Shown piece by piece: positions 7,932 to 15,798 of a stretch of DNA of 64,000 bases; the stretch's first letter is position 1, and every line of letters starts with the position of its first letter. Made by a program: the position numbers and the translations under genes. Below the pieces are notes generated by a model. It was not told the origin of the DNA. It was given only the letters and a program-made list of their open reading frames with translations, and did no database searches. The stretch spans positions 682,001 to 746,000 of the forward strand of contig NZ_JACBFS010000001.1 of assembly GCF_022138605.1 (NCBI RefSeq). Direction: 5' to 3'. This DNA comes from Xanthobacter sp. NM-25 (GTDB lineage Bacteria > Pseudomonadota > Alphaproteobacteria > Rhizobiales > Xanthobacteraceae).

Positions 7932-8921
7932 ATGGACCACGACCAGAGGGCGCGACAGGCACGTGGGAGGCCCGCTCCGGCGGGCGGCCGGCGGCCGTTC
8001 GCCCCGGCGCGGCGGGTGCTGGGCGCCGCTATCCTCGCCCTTGGCCTCGCTCTCGGCCTCGCTCTCGGCCTCGCCGCCGGGAACGGGACGGCGCGCGGCG
8101 GTGAGCCTGCGGCGGACACCGCGCCGCGCCGCATCGTCTCGCTGAACCTGTGCGCCGATGAGCTGGTGCTGCGCCTCGTGCCGAAGGAGCGCGTGTTGTC
8201 CGTCACCCGCCTCGCCGCCGATCCGGTCGGTTCCACGGTGGCCGATCTGGCGACCGGGGTGCCGGCCAATCGGGGGCTGGCGGAAGAGGTGGTGCCCCTT
8301 GGCCCCGATCTGGTGATCGCCGGCGCCTTCACCACCCGCAATACGGTAGCAATGCTGCACCGCTTCGGCATTCCGGTGATGGAGCTTACCATTCCCCAGA
8401 ATCTGGACGAGGCCTACGCGCAGATCCGCCTGGTGGCGCAGCGTCTGGGCGTGCCGGAGCGGGGCGAGGCCATGGTCGGCGAGATCGAGGCGGCCCTGGC
8501 GGCCGCGCCGCCCGCCCCCGCTCGCCCACCGCGCGCGGTGGTGATGCGCCCCAACGGCTTCACCGTAGGTCGCGACACCCTGGCCGACGACCTCATGCGG
8601 CGGGCCGGGCTCGACAATGTGGCCGCCCGCCTCTCGCCGGACAAACTCGGCCAGCTCTCCCTGGAAGAGATCGTCACCGCCAGGCCCGACGTGCTGGTGG
8701 TGGATGACGAGCCCGATGCCCCGCCCTCCCTGGCGCGCGAGATGATGGCCCACCCCGCGGTGGTGGATGCCATGGCCGCCGGCCGCATCGCCTCGGTGCC
8801 GACTCGGCTGTGGGCCTGCGTGGGGCCGCAGCTGGGCGAGGCCTTCATTCGCCTCTCCCGCGCCGCCCACGGCGCAGCGGTGGCGGTGGCACCCGCTCCA
8901 TCGCCGGTGCGGACGCCGTGA
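7932..8921 (+). CDS. btuF: Cobalamin ABC transporter substrate-binding protein, BtuF-like
   Basis: A 329-residue periplasmic binding protein of the BtuF/FhuD class (two lobes joined by a helix). After the signal sequence the mature part begins around PRRIVSLNLCADELVLRL, the typical opening strand; GPDLVIAG and RPDVLVVDDEPD follow. The signal hydrophobic core is built from a 12-base direct repeat at 8043-8074 encoding repeated Leu-Ala-Leu-Gly. It starts 16 bases after btuB and its TGA overlaps the GTG of btuC. Substrate assignment rests on the operon; iron-siderophore binding proteins have the same fold. Confidence 0.85.
   Translation: MDHDQRARQARGRPAPAGGRRPFAPARRVLGAAILALGLALGLALGLAAGNGTARGGEPAADTAPRRIVSLNLCADELVLRLVPKERVLSVTRLAADPVGSTVADLATGVPANRGLAEEVVPLGPDLVIAGAFTTRNTVAMLHRFGIPVMELTIPQNLDEAYAQIRLVAQRLGVPERGEAMVGEIEAALAAAPPAPARPPRAVVMRPNGFTVGRDTLADDLMRRAGLDNVAARLSPDKLGQLSLEEIVTARPDVLVVDDEPDAPPSLAREMMAHPAVVDAMAAGRIASVPTRLWACVGPQLGEAFIRLSRAAHGAAVAVAPAPSPVRTP
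8043..8074 (+). repeat. Tandem 12-bp repeat in the btuF signal sequence
   Basis: GGCCTCGCTCTC occurs at 8043-8054 and 8055-8066, followed by a partial GGCCTCGC to 8074. The unit is a multiple of three, so copy-number change would lengthen or shorten the hydrophobic core by four residues without a frameshift. Confidence 0.85.
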
Positions 8922-9955
8922 CGCGCGCCTCCTCGCCCATGACCGTCGCGGCGCCGCCGCACGCCTGGCCGCTGCCCCTGCTGGTGGGAGGTCTCGCCGC
9001 CCTGGTGCTGGCCCTGTTCGCCCTGTCGCTGGCCGTCGGCTACGCCCCACTCGACTGGCCGGCCGCCCTGCGCGAACTGATGGCCGGCCAGCGCGGCCTG
9101 TCCGCCCTGGTGCTGCTGGAACTGCGGCTGCCGCGCGCCCTGCTGGGGGTGATGGTGGGCTTCAGCCTCGGCCTCACCGGCGCCGCGCTGCAGGGGCTGA
9201 TGCGCAACCCCCTGGCCGATCCCGGCGTGGTGGGCGTGTCCGGTGCCGCGGCCCTGGGCGCGGTGACCGCCTTCTATTTCGGCGCCGCCGCCCTGTTTCC
9301 CCTGGCCCTGCCGCTGGGAGGCCTGGTGGGCGCCGGGCTGGCCACGGCGGTGCTGCTGGCGCTGGCCCGCAACGGCGCCTCCACCACCGTGCTGATTCTC
9401 GCGGGCATCGCCGTCAACAGCCTCGCCGGCGCCCTCACCGCCCTCGCCCTCAACCTGTCCACCAGCCCCTATGCCACGCTCGAAATCGTGTTCTGGCTCA
9501 TGGGCTCTTTGGCCGATCGCAGCCTTGACCACGTGCTGCTGGTGCTGCCCTTCATCACCGTCGGCACCGCCCTGGTGCTGGCCACCGCGCGCGGGCTCGA
9601 TGCGCTGACCCTGGGCGAGGAGACCGCCGAAAGCCTCGGCTTCTCCCTGCGCCGGCTGCGGCTGCTGGCCATCGCCGGAACCGCCGCCATGGTGGGCGCG
9701 GCGGTCTCGGTATCGGGAACCATCGGCTTCGTCGGCCTGGTGGTGCCGCATCTGCTGCGACCGCTGGTGGGTCACCGGCCGGGCCGGCTGCTGCTGGTGA
9801 GCGGCCTGGCCGGCGCCGCGCTCACCCTTGGCGCCGACATTCTGGTGCGGCTCCTGCCCACGCGACCCGAGCTGAAGCTCGGCGTGGTGACGGCTCTGGT
9901 GGGCGCACCGTTCTTCCTGCTGCTGCTGCGGCGCCTGGGCACGGAGCGCGAATGA
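8918..9955 (+). CDS. btuC: Cobalamin ABC transporter permease, BtuC-like (FecCD family)
   Basis: A 345-residue inner-membrane permease with about ten hydrophobic segments. FecCD/BtuC signatures are clear: LRLPRALLGVMVGFSLGLTG, LQGLMRNPLADPGVVGVSGAA, and GTIGFVGLVVPHLLRPLVG. The GTG at 8918 overlaps the btuF stop (GTGA); an alternative ATG lies at 8939. The stop overlaps the ATG of btuD. It pairs with BtuF and BtuD to move cobalamin from periplasm to cytoplasm. Confidence 0.92.
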   Translation: MTRASSPMTVAAPPHAWPLPLLVGGLAALVLALFALSLAVGYAPLDWPAALRELMAGQRGLSALVLLELRLPRALLGVMVGFSLGLTGAALQGLMRNPLADPGVVGVSGAAALGAVTAFYFGAAALFPLALPLGGLVGAGLATAVLLALARNGASTTVLILAGIAVNSLAGALTALALNLSTSPYATLEIVFWLMGSLADRSLDHVLLVLPFITVGTALVLATARGLDALTLGEETAESLGFSLRRLRLLAIAGTAAMVGAAVSVSGTIGFVGLVVPHLLRPLVGHRPGRLLLVSGLAGAALTLGADILVRLLPTRPELKLGVVTALVGAPFFLLLLRRLGTERE

Positions 9956-10752
9956 TCATCGGTGCCGAAGGCATCACCGTCCAGCGGGGCGGCCGCGCCA
10001 TCCTCGACCGGGTGGACATCACCGCCGAGCCCGGCCGGGTGCTGGGCCTGCTGGGCCCCAACGGCGCCGGCAAGACCACCCTGCTGCGGGTGATGGCCGG
10101 TCTCGAGCCGCCGCAGGGCGGCCAGCTCACCTATGATGGCACCCCCGCCGCCGAGATGGATCGGCGGGCCATGGGTCGGCGCCTCGCCTATCTCGCACAG
10201 GACGGGCGCATCCACTGGCCGATGACCGTGGCCCATGTGGTGGGGCTCGGCCGGCTGCCCCACGGCACCAGCCCGGCCGAGAACGCGGCGGCGGTGACCC
10301 GCGCCATGGCCGCCTGCGATGTCACGGCGTTGGCCACCCGCACCACCGGCAGCCTTTCCGGCGGCGAGCGGGTGCGGGTGCTGCTCGCCCGTGCCCTGGC
10401 GGTGGAAGGTGAAGCGCTGCTGGCCGACGAGCCGGTGGCGGCCCTCGACCCCTATCACCAACTGCATGTGATGGAGCTGTTGCGCCAGCAGGCGCGCCAG
10501 GGGCACACCGTAGTGGTGGTGCTGCACGACCTGACGCTGGCCGCCCGCTTCTGCGATACGCTGGCCCTGCTGCGCGAGGGCCGCATGCTGACCCGGGGCA
10601 CACCGGAGCAGGTGCTGACCCCCGTGGCGCTGGAAGCGGCCTATGGCGTTCATGTGGAGACCGGCGAGCGCCACGGCCAGCGCTTCATTCTGCCCTGGTC
10701 CCGGCGGGACGCGCCCTCTTTGGAGGCGCCCCACCCCGACACATCGAGCTGA
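9952..10752 (+). CDS. btuD: Cobalamin ABC transporter ATPase, BtuD-like
   Basis: A 266-residue ABC ATPase with Walker A GPNGAGKT at 35-42, signature LSGGE at 135-139, Walker B ALLADEP at 155-161 and a switch histidine in VVLHDL. The ATG overlaps the btuC stop (ATGA), so btuF, btuC and btuD are translationally linked. The family also serves haem and siderophore importers; the riboswitch and BtuB point to cobalamin. It converges on the universal stress gene with a hairpin between them. Confidence 0.9.
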   Translation: MIIGAEGITVQRGGRAILDRVDITAEPGRVLGLLGPNGAGKTTLLRVMAGLEPPQGGQLTYDGTPAAEMDRRAMGRRLAYLAQDGRIHWPMTVAHVVGLGRLPHGTSPAENAAAVTRAMAACDVTALATRTTGSLSGGERVRVLLARALAVEGEALLADEPVAALDPYHQLHVMELLRQQARQGHTVVVVLHDLTLAARFCDTLALLREGRMLTRGTPEQVLTPVALEAAYGVHVETGERHGQRFILPWSRRDAPSLEAPHPDTSS

Positions 10753-10753
10753 A

Positions 10754-10780
10754 GCCCGGCGCCGTCGCCCGGCGCCGGGC
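10754..10780. terminator. GC-rich hairpin between convergent btuD and usp
   Basis: Arms GCCCGGCGCC (10754-10763) and GGCGCCGGGC (10771-10780) form a perfect 10-bp stem with a 7-base loop. There is no T-run on either side. Its position between two convergent genes suggests a bidirectional transcript end. Confidence 0.5.
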
Positions 10781-10788
10781 CTGGGCCC

Positions 10789-11622
10789 TCAGTGGGCCAT
10801 CAGCACCGGCACGGTCATGGACGACAGGATCTCGCGGGTCACCCCGCCGAGCACCATCTCCTTGAGCCGGGAATGACCATAGCCGCCCATCACCACCAGA
10901 TCGGCGCCCTGGTCGGACACCTCATTGAGGATGACCGAGGCGATGGGCTCGGAGCCGGATACCGGCAGGCGGCGCACCTTCGCATCCAGATTGTGGCGGG
11001 CGAGGTGGCGGGCCACTTCCAGCCCTTCCTCATCCACTTCCTCGGTGCTGTCGGTGACCACCCGGAAGATCTCGACGCTCTTGGTGCGGTGCAGCAGCGG
11101 CAGGGCCTCGGCGAGCGCACGGGCGGCGGCGCGGCCGCCATCCCAGGCCACCACCGTGTGCTCGGCGGAAAAGCCCTTCTGCTGCACATACGGCACCATC
11201 AGCACGGAGCGGCCGGCTTCCAGAAGCACCGTTTCCGCCAGGACTTCCTCCGGTCCCGGCTTGTCGGGATCGGGCTGGCCCACCACCGTGAGGTCGAACA
11301 GGCGGGACATGCGGGCGAAGCTGTTGGCGGCCACCCCGAGCGAAGCGGAGATGGAGCGGGTCTCGTGCGGCACGCCGGCCGCATCGGCGAGAGCGCGGAA
11401 GGTCTCCGCGGCTTTCTCCGCCGAGGCCTGGTTCTCCAGCACCTGGGCATCGATGAAGTCGGTGGGCAGGGCGCCCATGTAGAAGGGCGGAACGTCGATC
11501 TCGTAAGCCACCGAAAGCCCGGTCAGGTGCGCGCCGAACTCCTTGGCGAGGCTCACGGCATATTCCAGGGCAGCGTCCTTTTCGACGCCTTGCGCCAGGT
11601 TGACCAGAATGTCACGAATCAT
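10789..11622 (-). CDS. Tandem universal stress protein
   Basis: A 277-residue cytoplasmic protein made of two Usp domains (about 1-140 and 150-277). The second carries the ATP-binding signature GGYGHSRLKEMVLGGVTREI; the first lacks a full G-x2-G-x9-G motif (VVGQPDPDKPG), so only the C-terminal half is likely to bind ATP. The ATG at 11622 has GAGGG upstream. A FixK/FNR-type box with a matching -10 lies 70-83 bases upstream, suggesting induction when oxygen falls. Such proteins support survival under energy or redox stress; the exact role is unknown. Confidence 0.9.
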   Translation of the reverse strand: MIRDILVNLAQGVEKDAALEYAVSLAKEFGAHLTGLSVAYEIDVPPFYMGALPTDFIDAQVLENQASAEKAAETFRALADAAGVPHETRSISASLGVAANSFARMSRLFDLTVVGQPDPDKPGPEEVLAETVLLEAGRSVLMVPYVQQKGFSAEHTVVAWDGGRAAARALAEALPLLHRTKSVEIFRVVTDSTEEVDEEGLEVARHLARHNLDAKVRRLPVSGSEPIASVILNEVSDQGADLVVMGGYGHSRLKEMVLGGVTREILSSMTVPVLMAH

Positions 11623-11955
11623 GAACGAAGGCCCTCGTTAAGCCGTTTCACCGTCGCGACATTACCCTAAACTCGCCCAAAGTCTCATGTCTTGATGTAG
11701 CGCAAGCGCGCCGAAGCCCCGTGTTCCACGCGGAGGGTGCCGCGACGCCGGGTCCGCAGGGTCCGAGGCGGCGCGGCCATCCTGGGGGAAGACAGCCGCG
11801 CCGCTGACACGGCCTGGTGGGGTATGACCGTGCTGCAAGGACAAGGCCCCAAGGGACCGACAGGTTCCCACGCCATGAAGAAAATTCCGTACACTTTCTC
11901 CCCGGCCGGACTTACACCCGTTCCTCCCGCCGCCAGCTGCGACAGTGGCCGAGCC
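11623..11955. other. Divergent regulatory region between usp and the glycosyltransferase
   Basis: About 330 bases. The left part carries the FixK/FNR-type promoter of usp described separately. The right part precedes the glycosyltransferase; its reading frame stays open upstream, with a possible ATG at 11875, but homology begins at 11956. No other gene is supported. Confidence 0.5.
11664..11705 (-). promoter_or_regulatory. FixK/FNR-type promoter of the universal stress gene
   Basis: TTGCGCTACATCAA on the minus strand (11705-11692) fits the FixK/FNR consensus TTG[A/C]-N6-[T/G]CAA. If its centre is set at -41.5, the -12 to -7 hexamer is TAGGGT, exactly where a class II FNR/FixK promoter needs its -10. 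The start would be near 11657, about 35 bases before the ATG. Inference from pattern and spacing only. Confidence 0.6.
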
Positions 11956-12990
11956 ATGACACCCGATCTGAGCATTGTCGTCCCCCTTTATAACGAGGCC
12001 GCCGGCCTCGGGGCCTTCCACCAGCGGCTGTGCCGGGCCGCCCAGGCCGAGGCCGACGCCCGAAGGCTGCGGCTGGAGATCGTCTATGTGGACGACGGCA
12101 GCCGGGACGGCAGCGCCGAGGTGGCGCGCGGCCTGCCCGCCGCGGGGGTGGATGTCCAGGTGGTGGCCCTGTCGCGCAATTTCGGCAAGGAAGCCGCGCT
12201 GATGGCCGGGCTCGACCACGCCCGCGGCGACGCCATCCTGTTCATGGACGGAGATGGGCAGCACCCGCCGGAGATGATCGCGACCTTTCTGCGCCTCTGG
12301 AAGGACGAGGGGTATGACGTGGCCTATGCGGTGAAGGCGAACCGCATGGATGAGCCGTTCGCCCGCCGCACCTTCGTGCGCATGTTCTATTGGTTGCTCA
12401 ATTATGGCGCAGCCAGCACCATTCCCGAGGACGGAGCCGACTTCCGCATCCTGTCGCCACGGGCCGCCGCGGCGCTGCGGCGGATGCCCGAGCGCAACCG
12501 CTTCTTCAAGGGCCTGTCGAGCTGGGTGGGCTTCCGGCAGGTGGCAGTGCCCTACCAGCCCGAAGCCCGCGCCCACGGCACCAGCTCCTTCAATTTCCTG
12601 CGCCTGCTCGGCCTGTCCATGGAGGCGCTGACCTCGTTCTCGCCGGCGCCCCTGCGGCTCGCCGCCCTCACCGGCGCCATGCTCGCCGGCCTCGCCCTGT
12701 TCTACGGCCTGTGGATCGTGCTCGAACGCCTCATCTGGGGCATCCCGCTGCCGGGCTATCCGTCGCTGGTGGTGGGCGTCATGGTCATCGGCGGCGCCCA
12801 GCTGCTGGTCATGGGGCTGGTGGGCGAGTACATCGCCCGCATCTTGTCGGAGATCAAAGCGCGCCCGGTCTATTTCGTCGCCGAGCACATGCTCCATGAG
12901 GCGAGCCGAGGTGAGGCCGATGCCGCCCCGCTCACCGGGGAAGGCCACGCCGCAGCGCCGCTGGATCGCGAGCTGGGAGCCGCCCGGTGA
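11956..12990 (+). CDS. Family 2 glycosyltransferase, membrane-anchored (polyprenyl-phosphate sugar type)
   Basis: A 344-residue GT2 enzyme of the DPM1/GtrB/ArnC type. The catalytic domain (1-225) has LSIVVPLYNE, VDDGS at 45-49 and the metal-binding DGDGQHPP at 98-105; two transmembrane segments follow at roughly 235-255 and 270-295. Such enzymes transfer a sugar from a nucleotide donor to undecaprenyl phosphate at the inner membrane. The start at 11956 is where homology begins; the frame is open to 11737. The stop overlaps the GTG of a YdjC-type deacetylase, suggesting the two modify the same lipid-linked sugar. The sugar is not known. Confidence 0.85.
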   Translation: MTPDLSIVVPLYNEAAGLGAFHQRLCRAAQAEADARRLRLEIVYVDDGSRDGSAEVARGLPAAGVDVQVVALSRNFGKEAALMAGLDHARGDAILFMDGDGQHPPEMIATFLRLWKDEGYDVAYAVKANRMDEPFARRTFVRMFYWLLNYGAASTIPEDGADFRILSPRAAAALRRMPERNRFFKGLSSWVGFRQVAVPYQPEARAHGTSSFNFLRLLGLSMEALTSFSPAPLRLAALTGAMLAGLALFYGLWIVLERLIWGIPLPGYPSLVVGVMVIGGAQLLVMGLVGEYIARILSEIKARPVYFVAEHMLHEASRGEADAAPLTGEGHAAAPLDRELGAAR

Positions 12991-13796
12991 AGAGCATCAC
13001 CATCTGCGCCGACGATTATGCCATCGCCCCCGGCGTCTCCGCCGCCATCCGCCGGCTGATCGACGAGCGGCGCATCAACGCCACCTCGGTCATGACCCTG
13101 TTTCCGGATCTGGCGCCTGAGGCAGCCGCGCTCGATGCGGTGGCGGGCAGCGCCGCGGTGAGCGTCGGCCTTCACCTCACCCTCACCGGCGGCTATGCCC
13201 CGCTGGCGGCGGGAACCGGCAACGGGACCCTGCCGGGACTGAACGACCTTATCCTCCAAGCCTTCACCCGCCGCCTCGACACCCGCGCCGTAGCGGCGGA
13301 GGTGGAAGCGCAGTTCCTGGCCTTCGAGGCCGCCTTCGGCCGGCCGCCCAGCCATGTGGACGGCCACCAGCATGTGCACGTCCTGCCGGGGGTGCGCCCG
13401 GCGGTGCTGGCGGCCACCCGACGTCACGCCCCCAATGCCTGGCTGCGGGACGTGACCCCGGCCCCGGCGGCGCTCCATGGACTGGACCTCAAGGGCCGGC
13501 TCATCGGCCTGTTCGGGCGCGGCTTCGCGCGGGATGCGGCGCGTCTGGGCCTGGCCACCAACACTGGCTTCGCCGGCGCCTATGACTTCAGCGCCGACCA
13601 TGATTTCGCGACCCTGCTCACCCATTTTCTCAGCGGCGTGCCCGATGGCGCGGTGGTGATGGTGCATCCCGGCCATGTGGATGATCCGTTGACCGCCCGC
13701 GACCCCGTCACCCATCAGCGCGAAGTGGAATTCGAGGTGCTGCACGGCCCGCAATTGCCGGAGATCCTCGCCGAGACACAGACCCGCCTGTTCTGA
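12987..13796 (+). CDS. ChbG/HpnK (YdjC) family carbohydrate deacetylase
   Basis: A 269-residue metal-dependent deacetylase. Metal and catalytic motifs are present: ADDYAI at 8-13, GLHLTLT at 52-58, HVDGHQHVHVLPG near 124-136 and HPGHVDD near 232. Members deacetylate N-acetyl sugars: ChbG acts on chitobiose, HpnK in hopanoid head-group synthesis. The GTG at 12987 overlaps the glycosyltransferase stop, so coupled translation is likely. I infer deacetylation of a sugar attached by that transferase, giving an amino sugar for envelope modification; the substrate is a guess. Confidence 0.85.
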   Translation: MKSITICADDYAIAPGVSAAIRRLIDERRINATSVMTLFPDLAPEAAALDAVAGSAAVSVGLHLTLTGGYAPLAAGTGNGTLPGLNDLILQAFTRRLDTRAVAAEVEAQFLAFEAAFGRPPSHVDGHQHVHVLPGVRPAVLAATRRHAPNAWLRDVTPAPAALHGLDLKGRLIGLFGRGFARDAARLGLATNTGFAGAYDFSADHDFATLLTHFLSGVPDGAVVMVHPGHVDDPLTARDPVTHQREVEFEVLHGPQLPEILAETQTRLF

Positions 13797-13853
13797 CCCC
13801 AGCCATCGGCTCCCGCAGCGCAGGCGGTAAAGCGCCCGCGCGCGGTTCCAGGC

Positions 13854-15608
13854 TCACACCGGCTGCAGCTGCGGCGCGGTGGCCGGGCGCAGCAGGCGCG
13901 GCGCGCTCTCGCCATCGAGATGCAGCACCCGGTCGTGCAGCCCCACCAGGGTGCTGCGGTGGCCGATGGAGATGAAGGTGGCCTTGGGCAGGCGCGCCCG
14001 CAGCAGGTGATAGAGGCCGGCTTCCGACGCCTCATCGAGGGCGGAGGTGGCTTCGTCCAGCAGCAGCACGTCCGGCGCCTCCAGAAGGGCACGGGCCACG
14101 GACAGTCGCTGCTGCTCGCCCAGGGAGAGCACATGGGGCCACAGCGCCGTCTCCTCCAGGCGCGGCACCAGAGCGCCGAGCCCCACCGCCTCCAGCACCT
14201 CGACGGCCTTGTCGCGCGGCAAGGTTTCAGCGGCGCCGGGATAGGCGAGCGCGGCATCGAGCCGGCCCACTGGCACATAGGGCTTTTGCGGCAGCACCAT
14301 CACCTTCTGCCCGGCCTTGCGGGCGATGCGCCCCTTGCCATGGGGCCAGATGCCCGCCACCGCCCGTAGCAGGGTGCTCTTGCCCGCCCCCGAGGGGCCG
14401 GTGATGAGCACGCATTCGCCGTGGCCGATCTCCAGTTCGCCGGTGGCGATCAGCGGCGCCCCGCCGGGCAGGCGCACCTCCAGTTGCGACAGGCCGAGGG
14501 CGGGCCCCTCCTCATGGGTGGCGGCGGTGAAGGCGGGCGCCTGCGCCTGGGTGCGGGCCGCCACCATGGCCGCCTCGAAGCCGGTGAGCCGCTGCACCAC
14601 CGAGGCCCATTCCGCCAGCGACACATAGCTCGACACGAAAAAGGAGAAGGAACCCTGCACCGAGCCGAAGGCGGATGCGGTCTGCATCAATTGCCCAAGC
14701 TGGATCTGGCCGGCGAAGTAAGCCGGTGCCACCACCACATAAGGGAAGATCGTCGAGATCTGATTGTAGCCGGCCGTGAACCAGGTGAGACGCTTCTGCG
14801 CCTTCATGAGATCGAAGAAATTGCCCCACACCCGGGTGAAGCGGCCTTCGAGCTTGCGATCCTCCGCGGCCTCGCCGTGCAGCAGGGCGATCTGCTCGCC
14901 ATTCTCGCGCACCCGCACGAGATCCACGCGGAAATCCGCCTCGTAGCGCTGCTGGTCATAATTGAGCCGCACCAGCGGCCGGCCGATGAGATGGGCGATC
15001 CAGGTGCCGGCCATGGCATAGACCAGCGCCGCCCAGAACAGATAACCGGGCACCGAGAGATCATGGCCGAACAGGCTGAAGGCGAGCGGGCCGGACAGGT
15101 TCCACAGGATCACCGAGAAGGAGATCAGTGACACGATGGTGCCGAGCAGGCCGACGCCGACGCCGATGGTGCGCCCGACGAACAATTGCACATCCTCGGC
15201 GATGCGCTGGTCGGGGTTGTCGGCGCTGTCGCCGGCGAGGCGCAGGCGATAGTGCACCTCGTCGCTCAGCCAGGCGTGGAGATAGCGCTGGGTGAGCCAG
15301 CGCCGCCAGCGGATCTCGAGCCACTGCTTGAGATAGACCTGATACACCGCCACGAAGATGGCCCCGGCGGCAATGGCGCAGAACACCAGGAGTTGCGTCT
15401 TGAAGGCCGGAAAGTCCTTTTCCTGGATGGCATTGTAGAAGGCGACGTTCCACTCGTTCAGCAGCACCGTGGCAAAGACCCAGGCGAGCTCCAGCGCGAT
15501 CACCGCCGCCAGCAGGCCAATGGCGATCCAGCGCTCCTCACTCTTGAAATAGGGCACGGCAAGGCGACGGATGTCGCCGAGAAGGGACAGAAGGGCGCGC
15601 ACCGGCAT
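13854..15608 (-). CDS. ABC exporter, fused permease-ATPase of the ABCD/YddA-SbmA type
   Basis: A 584-residue half-transporter. The N-terminal part (about 1-330) has six membrane segments of the ABC_membrane_2 family (relatives of SbmA/BacA, YddA and Rv1819c), including LNEWNVAFYNAIQEKDFPAF. The C-terminal ATPase has Walker A GPSGAGKST, signature LSLGEQQRL and Walker B VLLLDEATS. I chose the ATG at 15608 with GGAG just upstream; in-frame starts at 15662 and 15671 exist without a good ribosome site. Relatives move peptides, long-chain fatty acids or hydrophilic compounds including B12; the substrate here is unknown. Confidence 0.88.
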   Translation of the reverse strand: MPVRALLSLLGDIRRLAVPYFKSEERWIAIGLLAAVIALELAWVFATVLLNEWNVAFYNAIQEKDFPAFKTQLLVFCAIAAGAIFVAVYQVYLKQWLEIRWRRWLTQRYLHAWLSDEVHYRLRLAGDSADNPDQRIAEDVQLFVGRTIGVGVGLLGTIVSLISFSVILWNLSGPLAFSLFGHDLSVPGYLFWAALVYAMAGTWIAHLIGRPLVRLNYDQQRYEADFRVDLVRVRENGEQIALLHGEAAEDRKLEGRFTRVWGNFFDLMKAQKRLTWFTAGYNQISTIFPYVVVAPAYFAGQIQLGQLMQTASAFGSVQGSFSFFVSSYVSLAEWASVVQRLTGFEAAMVAARTQAQAPAFTAATHEEGPALGLSQLEVRLPGGAPLIATGELEIGHGECVLITGPSGAGKSTLLRAVAGIWPHGKGRIARKAGQKVMVLPQKPYVPVGRLDAALAYPGAAETLPRDKAVEVLEAVGLGALVPRLEETALWPHVLSLGEQQRLSVARALLEAPDVLLLDEATSALDEASEAGLYHLLRARLPKATFISIGHRSTLVGLHDRVLHLDGESAPRLLRPATAPQLQPV

Positions 15609-15723
15609 CGTCTCCGCAAGGGGTCCGCTCGCCTTGTGACGCCTCGAACCTGACCGCACCATGGCGGCCACATGAACGATTGGAAAGGTGGCGCTGGGGA
15701 AGGCGGAAGCGATGCGCGCCGCC

Positions 15724-15795
15724 CCTTACAGACAGAATTGAAATTTCTGTCTGTAAGGCATAAAAATACAGACAGTTTCTCAAGATCCGTCTGTA
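15724..15795. promoter_or_regulatory. Double inverted repeat, operator-like, before the GSU2403-type gene
   Basis: A perfect 14-bp inverted repeat spans 15724-15758 (CCTTACAGACAGAA, 7-base spacer, then its complement). A second pair, TACAGAC at 15767-15773 and GTCTGTA at 15789-15795, has the same 22-base half-site spacing and lies 40 bases further on. It ends three bases before the ATG at 15799. The stretch is AT-rich against its GC-rich surroundings. It looks like a tandem operator, or a structured 5' leader. Confidence 0.75.
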
Positions 15796-15798
15796 ACC

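Noticed and set aside
8041..8080. Short tandem repeat as a possible CRISPR or minisatellite
   Set aside because: The repeat is in frame within a signal-peptide coding region and has no spacers.
5801..8392. Long minus-strand open frame (863 codons) covering btuB and btuF
   Set aside because: It is the antisense shadow of btuB and btuF, rich in His/Gly/Arg with no domain, and the plus-strand genes are certain.
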